Part shown: one piece after another, positions 48,899 through 59,518 of the stretch
Layout of the letters: the number at the start of each line of letters is the position of its first letter
How positions within the stretch are numbered: the first letter of the stretch is position 1
Assembly: GCA_015178975.1 (NCBI GenBank)
Contig: WHVD01000067.1
Span: 310,001-374,000 of the forward strand
DNA: 64,000 nt
Reading direction: 5' to 3'
Source of the DNA: Hysterangium stoloniferum
Taxonomy: Eukaryota > Basidiomycota > Agaricomycetes > Hysterangiales > Hysterangiaceae
Program-made: the position numbers and the translations under genes
Notes under the pieces: generated by a model
Database searches by the model: none
What the model was told of the DNA's origin: nothing
What the model saw: only the letters and a program-made list of their open reading frames with translations

Positions 48899-49846
48899 AT
48901 GATCGATACTATCACGAAACTCGTCCCGCTGTATCTTGCACCTGTGTTGGCACTTACATCCACACTGCTTACCCTTTTTGCATTCCTTGCCCCCGCGGCC
49001 ATGTTGCACTCCCAGGTTTCACTTGTGACTATTTTCCCCGGTAGATCTGTGCCCTTACCAGGCGACAACAAGGATTCCGTCGATGGACCCACGATTCGTA
49101 TGGGCATGGTTGGTATGTAGAGATTTCATTGTTGCACCGTGGTTATAACACCGTTGACGGGACTTTTGTGAAGGTTCATGCTCTCAGTCATCCAATTCTG
49201 CCTCTATCAATTGCACTGCTCCTTCAATTTCTCCAACTTTTGGTTTGTCGCCCCATCTATCATTTTAAGCTCTTTTCTCAAATGCTTGTCTAGATTTCTC
49301 TGTATTATCGGGAAATTCCCCCACGTTTATGGGTGGACCTACTGCCACTACACCTGCTTGGATTGCGGTTTCTCTGGTATTCTGGGGATTATTCCTTGTG
49401 ATATTCAGTTTATCCACTGTCCGTGAACGGCTGGGAGGGAAGATCAGTCTACTTCTGGGCAAACCCGCTGTTGCGCGCGCTGCAGCATGGGTAGGAGTTC
49501 TAGGATACTTAATTGGTATGTTAACATTCATAGCACACGATTAGGAACATTTATTAATGTTATTTTCACTTAGGGCTCAGTGCCTTTCTTGTGAACCGCA
49601 TGTGGTTCGGCAAAGCGATAGACGACTTCAATGTTCAAGTCGCTCAGATGGGATCTGGCGGTCCTGACATCCAGGCGGGTTTAGGCAATGGATTTACAAG
49701 TACACATTTCCTACACTATCATAGTTTCAAAGTTCTGATATGTTTGAGCAGTGCTCTGGGTCGCATATGCTTTCGGTGCCATCCCATTAGTGTGTGTTCT
49801 CATGAAGATCCACCATGCAAGCATTCCCGCAGAGAAGAGTGGCTGA
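48899..49846 (+). CDS. Four-span membrane protein, SUR7/PalI-like
   Basis: Five exons encode about 230 residues with four hydrophobic spans: LYLAPVLALTSTLLTLFAFL, WIAVSLVFWGLFLVIFSL, WVGVLGYLIGLSAFLVNRMW and LWVAYAFGAIPLVCVLMKI. The large loop after span 1 carries SCSQSSNSASINC, two cysteines and N-glycosylation sites. This topology (short cytosolic N-terminus, long Cys-bearing first loop, three further spans) is that of the fungal SUR7/PalI superfamily, involved in eisosomes, cell-wall stress or pH sensing. The exact member cannot be told. The start is at an ATG preceded by CAAA, 48899. Introns begin GTATGT, GTTTGT, GTATGT and GTACAC. Confidence 0.72.
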
Positions 49847-50025
49847 GTACGATGTATAGGTTAGATAATCGGACATTTCTTTTTGTAGCATAGGACAATG
49901 TATCATAATACACGGTGGAACTGGACGTAGAAATATCCATATGTGTAACATCGGCCATCCCCGTCATTTTGATTAAGTAGTTACGTAAGGAGGCAGTACA
50001 GGTACAAACCTCTCTCTTTACCATC

Positions 50026-51262
50026 ATGTCCTGGTTCAAAAGGAAAGATCCAAATGCCATCCCCCCCGTAAACGAGCAGGCTCGTTCTGAACTCCTCGGC
50101 ACAGGAGGTGCCAGTCGTGGCGGCCGTGCTGTTTCTCCTGGCCCTCCCTCGACTTCCCCTTATGCTCCCAGCGCAAATTCTGATCCTTATGCACGCCCTG
50201 CACCCGCTCGCTTTAATAGTCAAGAAGATAGGGGTGGCGGTTTACCCGCAGGTCCTGCACCACCTAGAGATCGTTACAATCGCAACAATCCGGTAGGCGA
50301 CTCGTACTCTAGGGGACGTGCGAATCTCGACCAGGATAGGGCCGAGCTATTCGCTGGATATAATCCGGAGAACCGCGAACCATCTAACAGATTTACTGAT
50401 GGTCCTGTGTCATCTGGAAATGCTACTGGTGGTGACGAGGAAGAAGACGAAGTCGAAGGTATTAAGAAACAGTCTAGATTCATTAAGCAAGAAAGCGTCG
50501 CCTCTACACGGAATGCATTGAGAATCGCCAGGGAGGCCGAAGAAACCGCCAGAAATACACTGGGAAGGCTCGGCGACCAGTCCGGTAACTGCACCTCACA
50601 CTTTCATTTATCTACCCAAACTTATCCCCGATGCAGAGAAATTGGCCAATACCGAACGTCATCTCGATATTTCCAAAGGACATGTGAACCGTGTTGAGGA
50701 CAAACAGGATGAGCTCAAGCAACTCAACCGCTCTATCTTCCGCCCTGTCATCACTTTTAACAAAGAAGGCAAACGCGCAGCTCAGGAAGCTAAACTTCTT
50801 CAACGTCATGAAGACGAGCGTGACGAGCACGAGAAATCTATGATGGATATCAGGGAAACGCAGAATCGTATCGGCAAAGCTCAAACGTTTAACGGCGACG
50901 AGGAGGATGAAGAAGGCATTGGCGGCTACGGGAGTGGAAGATTCAAGCCTCCTGTTGATCAAGCCAGGCGGAAAGCGGAACGCCAGAGATACCAATTCGA
51001 GGCTACGGCGTCCGATGACGAAGCGGAAGATGAATTAGATGATAATCTCAATGAAATTAGTGACATGACGAAGAGACTTAAGGCTTTGGGATCTGCCATG
51101 GGGCAGGAGCTTGACAATCAGAATTCTCGTCTTGACAGACTCAGCAATAAAACAGACAATTTGGACAACAAACTATTCAAAGGCACTAAGAGGGTATGTA
51201 GCATGGTTGTCTACGCTTCGACCATTCTGATCTATCATTCGCAGTTTGAGAGGATCAAATAG
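50026..51262 (+). CDS. SEC9: t-SNARE Sec9/SNAP-25 family
   Basis: Sec9 supplies the Qb and Qc helices for exocytic vesicle fusion at the plasma membrane. The protein starts [20 protein letters not shown]. It has a Pro/Arg/Gly-rich N-terminal extension, then a first SNARE helix ([20 protein letters not shown], followed by [20 protein letters not shown]). After a long acidic linker comes a second SNARE helix ([20 protein letters not shown], then [20 protein letters not shown]). The layer glutamines fall as expected. Two introns: one inside the first SNARE helix (after GDQS) and one before the last residues FERIK. About 370 residues, no transmembrane segment, as expected for Sec9. Confidence 0.9.
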
Positions 51263-51347
51263 TAGAGATCTTCCATATATTTATACCCAAAGCACGTTTT
51301 GTACTTTATATCGTTTCTCTGGAATATGCATCATGGACTGGTATTAT

Positions 51348-53977
51348 TTACAGCTTGAGTTTTTTCCCATCTGCAGATGGGGCTGCAGACTGCCGTGACT
51401 TTCCCTTCAGCTCCGCCCTCTGTTTCCCGACTACTGTGACGCCCTTCCCTGTTTTAACAACGTTCTTGAGTGCCCTCTCTTTTTCACGTCTAACAGCGCC
51501 TGCAGATCCTTTTGTTTTCTGGGATTTTGCAAATTTGTCCACGGTGGCAGCAAGCTGATCGGATGCCTTCTTGCGAGCCTTTCGCTGCTTGGTTCTATGG
51601 GCCTTCTTCTCTAAGGGTGTAAGTTCCTCCCTAGCACGAATATCAGCTTTCGGTGCAAAAATCTCCTCGGGCGCCATCATTGTCGTGGTTGACTGTGTAG
51701 TCGGCAAAGCAGATTCGAGGCGCGCCACAGGCAAGTTCGAAACGGTAGCGATGGTCGCTTTGGGCTTGAAAATTTAAAGAATCAGCATTGAATCAAAACA
51801 AGAGGCAGTATTCGCCAACTTACGGCTTTGGGTGTGAAGTGCGCATTACTGAGAGCGTCGAGTTTGTAGCATATATTTTCCCAGACTTTTTCGATTGCTT
51901 CATGTTCCTGCTTGAGTTTCCCATCCCGATCGTCCATGGACGTGCCGCTTGCAGCTGCGGTATACTCATTTTCATAAATTTCTGCCAGAGATTTGGCCGA
52001 TTTCTGATCATTGAGCTCGAACAGCCGTGAAGGCAGGAATGGCTTGTCGTCCATCGCCCGCTGGCGTACAACATCATCAAAACGATTCTGCAACCAAGCT
52101 AAGTAGTAATTATCTTGTCAAGCGAAATACACTTGCATCCAGAATTCGCCGTTTAATCATGTCTTCAAGACTGCTCACGGTCTCTTCTGTCACGACAGGG
52201 GTCGGTTTCATGACCCGGTCAAACTCAAGATCCTCTTCGAGCAGAGAGTTAATGGGTCGTGAGCGAGTATTTGCCTCTCCCATTAGAGTCCACTCTTTTG
52301 GTCCGATATTCTTGGCTTCTAATTCAGCAATCTGGGTTGCGATTTCAGCTTGTCGAGCTTCGAAAGTTGACAGATCTGTTAAAGGGGATTGGTATCGTAA
52401 CCAAGACAGGAAAAGGTTTTATTGTTACCTTTGGATAGCTTGTCGTCTTCATCTTCAGCAAATAAATCATCTTTCAACCGTTCAATAGTTTCCCGTCCGC
52501 CATCCTCATCCTCATCTGTTTCATATGCCAGCTCCTTCATTTCTTCATCGTAGCTTTCATCACCATCATCGTCTCCGTCTTCACTTTCTGCCGCCTCTGC
52601 TTCTCTCCACTCTTCCCCGAACTCCTCGTCCTCGTCCTCCTCCTCATATTCGTCGTCTTCGTCGTCCCCAGCTTGCCGCATCAGAATGTCCTTCAGAGAA
52701 AGACCTTTCCCTCTGCTTTTGATATTTTTGACTTTTACCTCCTCATGGAATCTCACTTGACTTGCTTTCGGCTTTTCTTCGGGTTCTTGTGCATTTGCCT
52801 TGCCTTTCTTGTCTTTATCTTTACCTAGACTTCTCAGGGATGGCGGTTCAAAGAAATCCTTATAATACGCCTCTGAAAATATATCAGATCGCTTATACAA
52901 ATAGTCTGTCAGGCACTTACCTCCTTCTAGATCTTCCTCCTCAAACGTTTCAGCACCGACATCATCGACGGGATCAAACAGATCAACATCATCTTCGGCA
53001 TCATCATCATCATCTTCATCTTGTCCTAGTCGGCCCTTTGAAACAACTTTCGCCTCCGCCTCCTCGATTTCAGCGTTAAAATCGGCCAGGGAGAAGAACC
53101 CGTCATCTAATTCGGGATGTCTGGGCCGTTGCTTTCCCATCTTGGTTCCTGCAGCAATCCGTAATGGCCTATCCAGGTCCATTGCCTCTTCATCAGAGAG
53201 GTCATCGTCGTCCGACGGATCGCGTAAGTCTGCGATGCCTTCCCCAAGATCCTCATCTTCTCCATCTTCATCCTCGTCTTCATCCTCGTCTTCGTCCTCT
53301 TCCTCTTCCTCTTCCTCTTCCTCTTCCTCGTCCTCATCCTCATCCTCGTCCTCTTCGCTGTCTTGTGAGTCGTAGAACTCTTCATCCATCTCATCCATAT
53401 CCTCTAGATCATCGAACACTTCTAGTCCATCCTTTTTACCGTCCAGTATTTCCCCATCCCGATCGTCAGGAATGTCTTCTTCCAAGACAACCTGAAGTGC
53501 ATCACACAGTGCCGCTGTCCTAAGCTCAAGCTGTGCCCAGACCTGGTCGTCGTCCATGCCCTCGAGATGGAGCGCGTCCAGGGGGGTCGTTCTCCAGATC
53601 TCTTCATCGGTGCGGGGAGGTGGTGTCGGTGCTCTTGGTTTATTCGCTAGCGCGCGACTTTGCGAGCGTGTCTGTGGCCGGACAGAAGGGTCGACTGAAC
53701 GTATGAGGTCGGCTACTGGAGGCCGTGCACGTCGTTCCTGCTGCAGTGCTAGTTTAATAGTAGTTAATACCAGTTAGTATGAGCAGTGTGCATAAAAGGA
53801 TGGGTAATTGAGTCTCAACGTACAGAGATCAAAAACAAATTTTGTGGCTGCCAATGAAGCTGCGCACATTTCCTCATCCCCAAGAATGAAAGCATGTGGT
53901 CTGGCATCAATAAGATCGGATAGACGAGTCAGGGCAAATGGTAGTGCCGTTGGGACTTCCACGTCTGAGGCTGCCAT
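51348..53977 (-). CDS. MPP10: U3 snoRNP / SSU processome protein Mpp10
   Basis: Mpp10 works with Imp3 and Imp4 in early 18S rRNA processing in the nucleolus. The start MAASDVEVPTALPFALTRLS is joined over an intron to ERRARPPVADLIRSVDP. Next come MDDDQVWAQLELRTAALCDA, the very long Asp/Glu tracts, and DGFFSLADFNAEIEEAEAKV. YKDFFEPPSLRSLGKDKDK follows, then GPKEWTLMGEANTRSRPINS, LLEEDLEFDRVMKPTPVVTE and NRFDDVVRQRAMDDKPFLPS. The C-terminus is basic (KKAHRTKQRKARKKASDQLA). All are Mpp10 hallmarks. The coding DNA of the acidic tract (about 53260-53360) is a (GAGGAA/GATGAG)-type microsatellite. About 740 residues in seven or so exons. The 3' end is 86 bp from SEC9, convergent. Confidence 0.9.
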
Positions 53978-54107
53978 GGTCAACTGTAGTAGGTAAGAGC
54001 TTTGTGCTTCAGCTCTGGTACCGGAAACAGAAAATTTCCAAAAAAGGAAATTGAAACATTCCAAGTAACCAGCAAAATACTTCAGCAAATCAATATATAT
54101 ATATATA

Positions 54108-55249
54108 TTATTCCAATGCCTCTTTTACAATACTCATGAATTGCTCAGGATCTGAGAGTCCGGTCTGTGTCTTCCACATGCTATATAATCCTCGTACTAC
54201 TTCCTTCAATCCCTTCGAATCCTGAGCTCTGTCATCTCCTTTGGTCACACTGGACTCCTGCGCGAGCATAGCGCAAGATTTGCTATTGCACATCATATCC
54301 AAACCACTCTGCCCAATCATCATTAAACGGGCAACATCTGGGAATGCCTCGCCGGGGTCACCTTGCGGTGGCGATCTTTCCTGGGGAAGCTCATTCACGG
54401 GTGGAGGAGAGTATGAACGGTCTGAATGGCTGTAGCGGGGGTTTGCGAAATCATCCTTTTGTTGGAGTCGCAAGTGCAAATTGGCAACAAATGGATCAAA
54501 CGCGGTGTCAGGACCACGTGCACTTGGAAGAGGAACATCGTCATGCGTGAAGGTCTTCTTTTCGGCCCTGGGGGACGGAACGGTGGAATCTCCTGAGCCT
54601 GCTGGTACCATAAACGAAAAGTTCGGAAGGACTGGGTAAAATACTGACCGTGAACGACAGCGTAGGAGGCCCAGTAAGCTGCCTCGGCTTTGTGTTCATC
54701 CGCTACAATATCCGGACGTCTACCAAGTGCGTTTTGGGACGTGTCAGAAGAAGCATAGCCCTCCCAATAATTATCGTTGTCCGAATAGGGCGACGCGGAG
54801 CGGGATCCTGCCATAAGATTCATCTTGCTGGCGAGAAGTTGGTCTAACGAAAGATTTGCAGCGACAGGGAATGGCAGCATCTGTATATCGTGATACCGCC
54901 AAGTCTCTGACTGTGTGTCCCAGGCAAACAGAACTTGCAAGGGAGACTGAGGATTTGGGCGGACGTGTGCTAGAGCCGTATCCTGGTCTGGTATCGTATA
55001 GCGTACTTCATGTTGTGGCTCCCATGTAAGCGCATCCGTTGTAGTACCCTGAAGTACGTTCACAATCTCGGTATTATCCGACGAAGGCCAGCACAAGTAT
55101 GCAGCTGGGTCTATGTGGGATATAGAGAGGAAATGATGACGTTGGGAGAGGGGCTTGGATAAGAGGTGTTGTGGAAGAGGTAAATTCGGCGGTAGAATGT
55201 ATTGGAAGACGGTATGTACGACATGTGGCGGTATCGAGGTTGGGACCAT
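54108..55249 (-). CDS. Conserved fungal protein of unknown function
   Basis: Two exons are joined over an intron of about 50 bp (near 54604-54650, donor GTCAGT, acceptor CAG) and encode about 360 residues. The start is MVPTSIPPHVVHTVFQYILP. It has LSQRHHFLSISHIDPAAYLC and an aromatic-rich stretch ETWRYHDIQMLPFPV. The run HKAEAAYWASYAVVHG spans the splice into GSGDSTVPSPRAEKK. After a proline-rich, probably disordered segment the C-terminal helix region (KGLKEVVRGLYSMWKTQ then DPEQFMSIVKEALE) ends the chain. I do not recognise a named domain. Ordered ends around a disordered middle suggest an adaptor, but no function can be assigned. Confidence 0.6.
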
Positions 55250-55868
55250 GGTGCTTGCTAGCGATAACTCTTGATAGTCTGAGGAAGAAGGGGAACAGCA
55301 GAGTGGGTGAGCATGGACAACAAAAGGGCCAGCGAATCAGAGAGAGTGTGGTCGGCGTGAAACCTCTTTCGGAGAGGCAGTGTGTACGAACGGGACTCGT
55401 ACGGAGCTCCTTCTAGGTGTTCAGATCACACGGACTCGGAACTCCTTGTTTGAAAAAAACGGATTGAGCTGAATACGGTAATATATAAAAGATTGCAGAC
55501 CTTGTACTGTACTGTTGTATATAGTACTCACTCAGTGACTCTGCGATATAGGCTGTACATTAGTAACTCAAGCGCCAGGGATCTGGAATCAAAATGATGG
55601 GACTGAGTGTCACAGCCATCATGACATAGATGCCTCCAAAAGATCATCTCTGTGCCTGTTCTTGAACCCGTCCCAAATGGAATATACTGCTGCATTTTTG
55701 ATGTAATCACTTTTTCATGACCAAAATGGACCCGACAACTACGGAATCTCCTCGGACCCTCTATTTCTTGTCTCTTAATTTTCTATCATGTCTATATTTT
55801 ATTAACCCTTTTCTAATTATTTACTGTCTCGAATCCCCCTTCGGGGGTCATTGACCCTAGCCCTTAGG
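55250..55868. other. Intergenic region
   Basis: The upstream region of the conserved unknown gene. A short GC-rich hairpin, CCCCCTTCGGGGG, lies near 55837-55849, just before the amidase fragment begins. Nothing else is recognised. Confidence 0.45.
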
Positions 55869-56010
55869 CGGAAATATTCGTCAATGCTGCTTTGGAGCGT
55901 GCTGCATCTTAAAGAGACTGGCCAAGTCGTGAGCCCCCTACATGGCTCACCCGGTATGTAAAAGATTCTCATGGCTAGCAGATCCCAGCAACAATCTTGC
56001 GTTTCAGTGG
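55869..56010 (+). pseudogene. Rearranged fragment of the amidase gene
   Basis: Read on the plus strand, CGGAAATATTCGTC followed by TGCTGCTTTGGAGCGTGCTG matches the minus-strand coding sequence of the amidase at about 45921-45890. After a 14-base gap it resumes at ATCTTAAAGAGACTGGCCAA (45865 downwards) to CCCCCTACATGGC. It then jumps over about 200 bp of the parent to GTATGTAA...TCTCATGGCTAGCAGATC, matching 45596-45541 down to TTTCAGTGG and including the parent's intron donor. Several point differences exist. It is therefore a DNA-level copy (intron kept) with internal deletions, 10 kb away and inverted relative to the parent. It cannot be functional. Confidence 0.85.
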
Positions 56011-56041
56011 GAAAACAAGACCAACTCATTTGACTATCTTT

Positions 56042-57244
56042 CCCCGAGAACCGAAGTACTGGCACCTATTCCGAGGATAACGCCTACGACCCGTTCATCA
56101 ATAATAGACTCTGTGGAATGATATTTACGGTGTGACGGTGTGTGACTCTGATCCTTTACGTCACACGCCTCCTAGCGTTCTATCCTAAGTCTAACACATA
56201 ATACCGGGAGTGCTTCTTCATTTTCGACTGGAGATAGCAAAAGTCATTCAGGACAACCAAAAAGAACAGGCGGACGGTCAATAGGCGCCCAGGAGCGGCC
56301 GTTGGAAACCGAGTACTATGAGATTCTTGGTATAAAGATCGATGCAACTATGGAGAAGGTTAAGAAGGCGTATCGTGTGTCATCCCTCCCTCTAGGAATA
56401 TTGTGGCGTTTTTTGATACACATTGGAACCAGGTTGACTTGCTATAAAGCACCATCCTGACAAGAACATAGACGATCCAAATGCCGGCGAGATGGTAATT
56501 ATTTCCTGCAAATGTATCCGCCGATCGAATGTTGATCGTCCTTATCAGGGTTCAAGCAAATTAGCATGTCATACCAAGTACGATATCCTGCCATCAAGCA
56601 GTAGATCATGACTTACCGTATCTCACGCTTTCGTTCAGGCCCTCTCCGATCCTGTACTGCCCAAGAAATATAATGAATTTGGATCGCGCGAGTCTCAGCC
56701 AGAAGGTGGATTTGCAGACCCAGAAGAGTTCTTAAGTCAACTATTTGGCGGCGAGAGGTTCATTCCCATCATTGGACATCTTTCCCTGACATGATATGAA
56801 AAGTGCGATGAAAGACGAGGATGCTGCATCAGGCTCCGTTGGTTCTAAACGCGTCAAGAGTTCGAAAGATATGACGCCTGAGGAGAAAGCTCAAAGGGAT
56901 GAGAAAAGACGGAAGGAGGCTGCAGAGGTAAGAGTGGTTCTTTCGTCCATTGTTCATGTCATTATTATAACACTTTATCAGAGAGCAGCGGTTTGGGAGG
57001 AGCGTGTCGGCAAGTTAGTGGAAGAACTCGAACGGAAATTGAGTATCTTCACCGAACCAGCGACTGGCGTCGATGACAAGGAGATAACACTGAGCTGGCG
57101 GTCAATCTGCGAGTTGGAAGCTGAGTATGTTTATACCTCTTTATTCACTCATTGTCCTACGCTCACAATGAGGATCTACCTTCCAGGCAATTGAGAGATG
57201 AATCATACGGCGTCGAATTGCTCCACTCAATCGGGTTCGTGTAT
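56042..57244 (+). repeat. Segmental duplication, copy A
   Basis: This block, starting CCCCGAGAACCGAAGTACTG and ending GGGTTCGTGTAT, is repeated at 59519-60803 with very few mismatches. The copies differ by indels near the 5' end: copy B has about 150 bp extra before GTTCTATCCTAAGTC, and copy A about 75 bp extra after it. They also differ by two separate 2 bp deletions. The left boundary is abrupt and adjoins the amidase fragment. Confidence 0.9.
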
Positions 57245-57672
57245 ACCTCGAAAGCGCGGTGCGTCTACATCCTCACTTTGGTTAATATATTGATTACTTA
57301 AGGCTTTTTATGGTAACAGACATCTGTTAGCATCCAAGCAAACTTTCATGGGTGTAGGAGGTTGGTTCCATAACGTGCAAGGAAAATGTCTTCAGCGAAA
57401 CGTGAGTTCTAAAGCGACGTCATTTATTTGATATGCAAAATCTCACATAATATAAGCGTCTCCACCGTTCGCGCCGCGGTTGACCTCAAGCAAACGTTTG
57501 ACCAGATTACTGCCGCCGAGAAATCAGGCACACTAAGCCCAGAAGAAAAGCGGAAACTCGAGGAGGCAGCAGTTGAGAAGGTTCGTTACATCACCTAATA
57601 CTATCCCTTTTCATTACAAACTTACTACATTTTTCAACACACCGCACATTATATAGGGCTTACAAGTATTAC
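56269..57672 (+). pseudogene. DnaJ-X family J-protein, copy A (disrupted)
   Basis: J-domain proteins of the Caj1/Djp1 class stimulate Hsp70. Visible parts in order are ETEYYEILGIKIDAT (J domain start), HHPDKNIDDPNAGEM with the HPD motif, FKQISMSYQ, LSDPVLPKKYNEFG and FLSQLFGGERF. Then comes the X-domain: KDMTPEEKAQRDEKRRKEAA, RVGKLVEELERKLSIFT, ESYGVELLHSIGFVYTSKAR, FMGVGGWFHNVQGK, AAVDLKQTFDQITAAEKSG and LSPEEKRKLEEAAVEKGLQ. A 2 bp deletion after 56788 (CTGACATG where copy B has CTGGGACATG) shifts the frame to a TGA. The J domain also lacks the residues usually found between AYR and HHPDKN. Coding similarity stops near 57672, shortly before the inverted repeat. It is probably a pseudogene. 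Confidence 0.78.
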
Positions 57673-57745
57673 TAATGGTGAAATTGCATCATGTGCCCCA
57701 ACCAAAATTTAACGAGCGGTGAAGGGCAGCCCATGCAGCAGGAAT

Positions 57746-57929
57746 GGCAGTGCCCTTCCCTATGACATCATATGGTCCCTGTAAGCTACGCGGGGGAGCG
57801 CCGGGCCCATATGATGTCACTGCGTTACTGCCTGTGACAGAGATTCACAACGCAGTGATGTCATATGGGCCCGGCGCTCCCCCGCGTAGCTTACAGGGAC
57901 CATATGATGTCATAGGGAGGGGCACTGCC
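57746..57929. repeat. Nested perfect-type inverted repeat (foldback/MITE-like)
   Basis: Left arm 57746-57826 and right arm 57849-57929 are 81 bp each and reverse complements with one mismatch, around a 22 bp loop. Each arm is itself palindromic at its ends: ATGACATCATATGG near one end and CCCATATGATGTCA near the other. Outer ends read GGCAGTGCCC...GGGCACTGCC. No convincing target-site duplication is seen. Such a structure would fold into a long hairpin as DNA or RNA. It lies where the DnaJ-X similarity breaks off. Confidence 0.92.
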
Positions 57930-59518
57930 TTACATAATGCAAAGCACTTCCATTTGCCCTGTGACAACACGTGACAGACGCTTGTTTGAGCTCATTATTT
58001 CCACCCGAAAACACCACTGCCACGGATCCTACCAAGTTGGGTGCCACCCCGATTCTAAAGAAGGAATCAACATCACAGGCAGGTGTATTCTTCCTGGCAT
58101 CTAGCGAGAGATGAAAGGATTATGGCGATGTCCCACAAAATATCTGGGTGAGTAGTCAGTCCCGTCAGGATTTCTTGAATCTATATCTCCCTAAAGTTCC
58201 CAAACGCTGTCTGAAGCTTACCACCGAAACACTGCAAAAACACACAACTTTCAGTGAATCTAGAAGTGAGTTTGCCATGTACAAGCCCTGGGTATGTTAT
58301 TTTGTTGTGCCTTTGGGTTCATTGGAATTTATTTAGGATATAGATTGATTTTCTTGCAAAATTTTGTCCTAACCTTGAACTCGTGGTGGACGCTCACAAC
58401 ACACCTGTGGTGGACTTCGGAGGGAAACAAGTCAAGCCAGACATACAAATATATTCTTAACGAAGCAGCGACACATTTTTCCAGCATTTCCGCAAAAGCA
58501 ATCGCTGGGGTCCCCCGCCACCACACTCCCTCAATGGCGCCTGGGAAACTAGATATGCGGAGGCTCCAGTTAGGATCGATATTCTCATTTACACCATCTA
58601 TTTCTTTACCTCCATCGGTCGTTCTGGCCACCCTTCGCAGACCTAATATGGGGACGCATCCAGATGACGGAGCGGAGTGCGCTAGGGAGGACTTTCGAAC
58701 GGGAGAATGAACCAATCCAGGTTTGACGTTTGACTCAGAGAGCGGGAAGTTGGTATTTATATTTTAGGATGACGCGCTGGATATCGCTGTGTTGCATAAT
58801 CGTGCAATCGCCTGGAACATCGAAGGAGCGGAGGTAAAGGTGGAGGACCCCATCGCGAGGCTCGTAAGATGCGATAAAAATTGACTGTTACAGAGTCAGA
58901 ACGCTACCACTTGTGAGAGAAAGGCGGTAGCGAAAGAAACGTACAATTGGAGGTGGCTCCTCAAGATGAAACCACGACTCCGACAAGGCTGAAAAATGGG
59001 CCTGTCGATATTGAGTCACTCTATATATCGATGCGCTCGTGATTTATGCCTTTTCAGATGGACGCCTATTATATCACCACGAACTAGTAGACCTATGGCC
59101 ACAGTAACATGTGTGATATGAACTCTGTGAAATAGTTTTTATGTGTGTTTCTTCTGTATGACCTTTAATTTGAATGTTGATAATTAACCGATCTTTTGAG
59201 CCATCGAAGAATGGGAAATGAATTCCAAGTTTAATGCTGAGTCGACCAAGCTAGTTATTCGGGCTTTTATCGTGGTTCGTCTTGACCATCAGACTTCGCT
59301 TTAACTAATAAGAGTTCCCCACATAACTTTCAACGACTACCACCCGGCTGGCTTAAGCGATTCGCAAAATAACTCACAACCACACAATTTGTGACGTTGA
59401 ATTCATAGTGCATCGTACACTGATCGCTTCATATTAGAAAATGGCACAACGAGAAAGCATTTGAGAGACCCTAAGCATGTCTGATATCAATCGAGCCAGG
59501 TAGTTGACTTTTGGGAAG
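57930..59518. other. Spacer between the two duplicated copies
   Basis: About 1.6 kb. The first half contains coding-like pieces described as a possible kinase fragment. The second half (about 58900-59518) has no recognisable content. Confidence 0.45.
58130..58460 (+). pseudogene. Possible fragment of a fungal-type protein kinase (FunK1-like) N-terminal region
   Basis: Frames here read QDFLNLYLPKVPKRCLKLTT, then FSESRSEFAMYKPW. After a probable intron come FLAKFCPNLELVVDAH and VVDFGGKQVKPDIQIYS before a stop. The order (xFLxxxLP..., Ser-Glu-x-x-MYxPW, FCPNLxxV, xxKPDIxxYS) recalls the segment ahead of the kinase core in basidiomycete FunK1 proteins. No kinase catalytic motifs follow. The match is from memory of the family's general pattern and is weak; it may be a remnant or something else. 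Confidence 0.3.

Noticed and set aside
53142..53375. Long serine-only frame opposite the acidic tract
   Set aside because: It is the antisense shadow of the Asp/Glu-rich microsatellite in MPP10.
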